A DNA stretch of 40,938 nt, taken from Myxococcales bacterium. Lineage in GTDB: Bacteria; Myxococcota_A; Polyangia; Haliangiales; Haliangiaceae. The first letter of the stretch is position 1. Each line of letters starts with the position of its first letter. The stretch covers positions 1-40,938 of the forward strand of contig JAQBQF010000132.1 of assembly GCA_028287115.1 (NCBI GenBank), written 5' to 3'. This document shows, piece by piece, positions 40,419 through 40,938 of this stretch. The position numbers were made by a program, and so were the translations under genes. The notes beneath the pieces are model-generated. The model was not told the origin of the DNA and made no database searches. It saw only the letters and a list, made by a program, of their open reading frames with translations.

Positions 40419-40938
40419 GAGCTGCTCCGCGCCGGTGCAAACCGGCCGAGCCGAAGTACGATCGTCGCCAGACTCTTCGCGAAGTAGAGCGCATTGACGG
40501 CCGCGTACGCCCAGAAGTAGAGGTCGATTCGATCGACCGCCGCGCACAGCCAGATGTACTGCGGGTAGTGCACGATGAACCGGGACGGCCACTCGATCGC
40601 GGTCACGATCAGGCCGATCGGACCCTTGCGGCCTCCGGTCTCCGCCGGCTGGCCGTCTTCGGTCGGCGGCTTCGCACCGAACTCGGGGCGCCGCATGAAC
40701 GAGGTGAGCGAGATGCCGGCCGCGAGACAGAACAGGCCGGCAAGCCCCACGATCAACAAGCGCGAATCGCCGGTCTGCTGCCAGAGCCGGATCGCGACGC
40801 AGCCAAACAGCAGCATCGCCTTCAGCTCGTCCATCAGGAAGTCCAGCAGATGGCCGAGCGGCGAGGCCATCTTGCGAAGGCGCGCGAGCTGACCGTCGGC
40901 GCAATCGAGCACCGCGCTCACGAAAATCAGCGCGCCCG
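40415..40938 (-). CDS. CDP-alcohol phosphatidyltransferase family protein (N-terminus beyond the right edge)
   Basis: The frame is open to the right edge; 173 residues are visible. It carries the full family motif [10 protein letters not shown]8-G-H-L-L-D-F-L-M-D, which binds the CDP group and two metal ions. Several membrane segments follow. A GTG at 40921 could start translation, but residues upstream of it (G-A-L-I-F-V) continue the hydrophobic helix that precedes this motif in the family, so the real start lies outside the window. The product attaches an alcohol or polyol phosphate to a lipid acceptor. It is coupled to the nucleotidyltransferase by a GTGA overlap. Confidence 0.9.
   Translation of the reverse strand, partial: GALIFVSAVLDCADGQLARLRKMASPLGHLLDFLMDELKAMLLFGCVAIRLWQQTGDSRLLIVGLAGLFCLAAGISLTSFMRRPEFGAKPPTEDGQPAETGGRKGPIGLIVTAIEWPSRFIVHYPQYIWLCAAVDRIDLYFWAYAAVNALYFAKSLATIVLRLGRFAPARSSS

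Noticed and set aside
39615..40904. N-terminal extension of the nucleotidyltransferase to 429 residues
   Set aside because: The extra residues are a shadow of the CDP-alcohol phosphatidyltransferase gene; the family begins at the A-A-G-R-G-K-R-L-G motif just after the GTG at 40418.

Overview
The window is high-G+C DNA that looks like a myxobacterial genome, probably from the Kofleriaceae/Haliangium side of the Myxococcota. This rests on gene content: three Pkn2-type Ser/Thr kinases, many lipoproteins with Gly/Ser-rich linkers, a response regulator fused to a DUF4388/PATAN-type domain, a bacterial alkylglycerone-phosphate synthase (ether lipids) and an ImuB. The taxonomic call is inference. 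I saw no tRNA, rRNA, CRISPR array, insertion sequence or phage.

Layout. 1-9911 (minus) is one uninterrupted open frame of more than 3,300 codons that leaves the left edge. It is a lipoprotein with a discoidin-like and a ZU5-like region, an SpvB domain, FG-GAP/VCBS-type Ca-binding motifs, a TcdB-middle domain, a long RHS/YD region, an RHS core and a low-G+C C-terminal tip cut by the edge. That is the order of a fused TcB-TcC toxin on a lipoprotein N-terminus. 10241-19592 holds a hypothetical gene (minus), then plus-strand genes for a Cys-rich lipoprotein, a transmembrane Ser/Thr kinase, a TPR/coiled-coil envelope protein, a double cyclic-nucleotide-binding-domain protein with a CBM9-like lipoprotein, and a CAP/SCP-domain lipoprotein. 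19589-23855 holds a TPR-kinase-pseudokinase (minus), a PfkB sugar kinase, a small Spy/CpxP-like lipoprotein and a CesT/YbjN-like protein. 23888-31873 holds the alkylglycerone-phosphate synthase, a lipoprotein, a membrane protein coupled to an M1 metallopeptidase lipoprotein, a CesT-like protein coupled to TsaE, a tiny lipoprotein and a tandem DsbA-like protein. 31865-32298 is a gene-poor gap with a 20-bp tandem repeat. 32299-38129 holds a small soluble kinase and a rhomboid protease, an LCM-type methyltransferase, an SOS-type ImuB, a YqeY-like protein and the response regulator. 38228-40938 (minus) is a four-gene operon: CDP-alcohol phosphatidyltransferase (cut by the edge), sugar-phosphate/phosphocholine-type nucleotidyltransferase, lipoprotein, exported protein.

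Regulatory theme. At most transcription-unit heads a -10-like hexamer, often with the extended TG motif, ends only 5-9 bases before the start codon. This predicts leaderless mRNAs. Internal operon genes instead start on overlapping stop codons (GTGA, ATGA, TGATG). Divergent gene pairs whose starts are only about 30 bp apart (21790/21820, 23855/23888, 29066/29100) carry -10 elements inside that gap. Convergent neighbours are equally tight; two pairs share a single CTAG that serves as the stop codon on both strands.

The most promising items for follow-up are the giant lipoprotein toxin-like gene with its composition-shifted tip, the leaderless and bidirectional promoter architecture, the kinase-pseudokinase fusion, and the imuB gene with a textbook TACTG-N10-CAGTA SOS box but no imuA or dnaE2 nearby.
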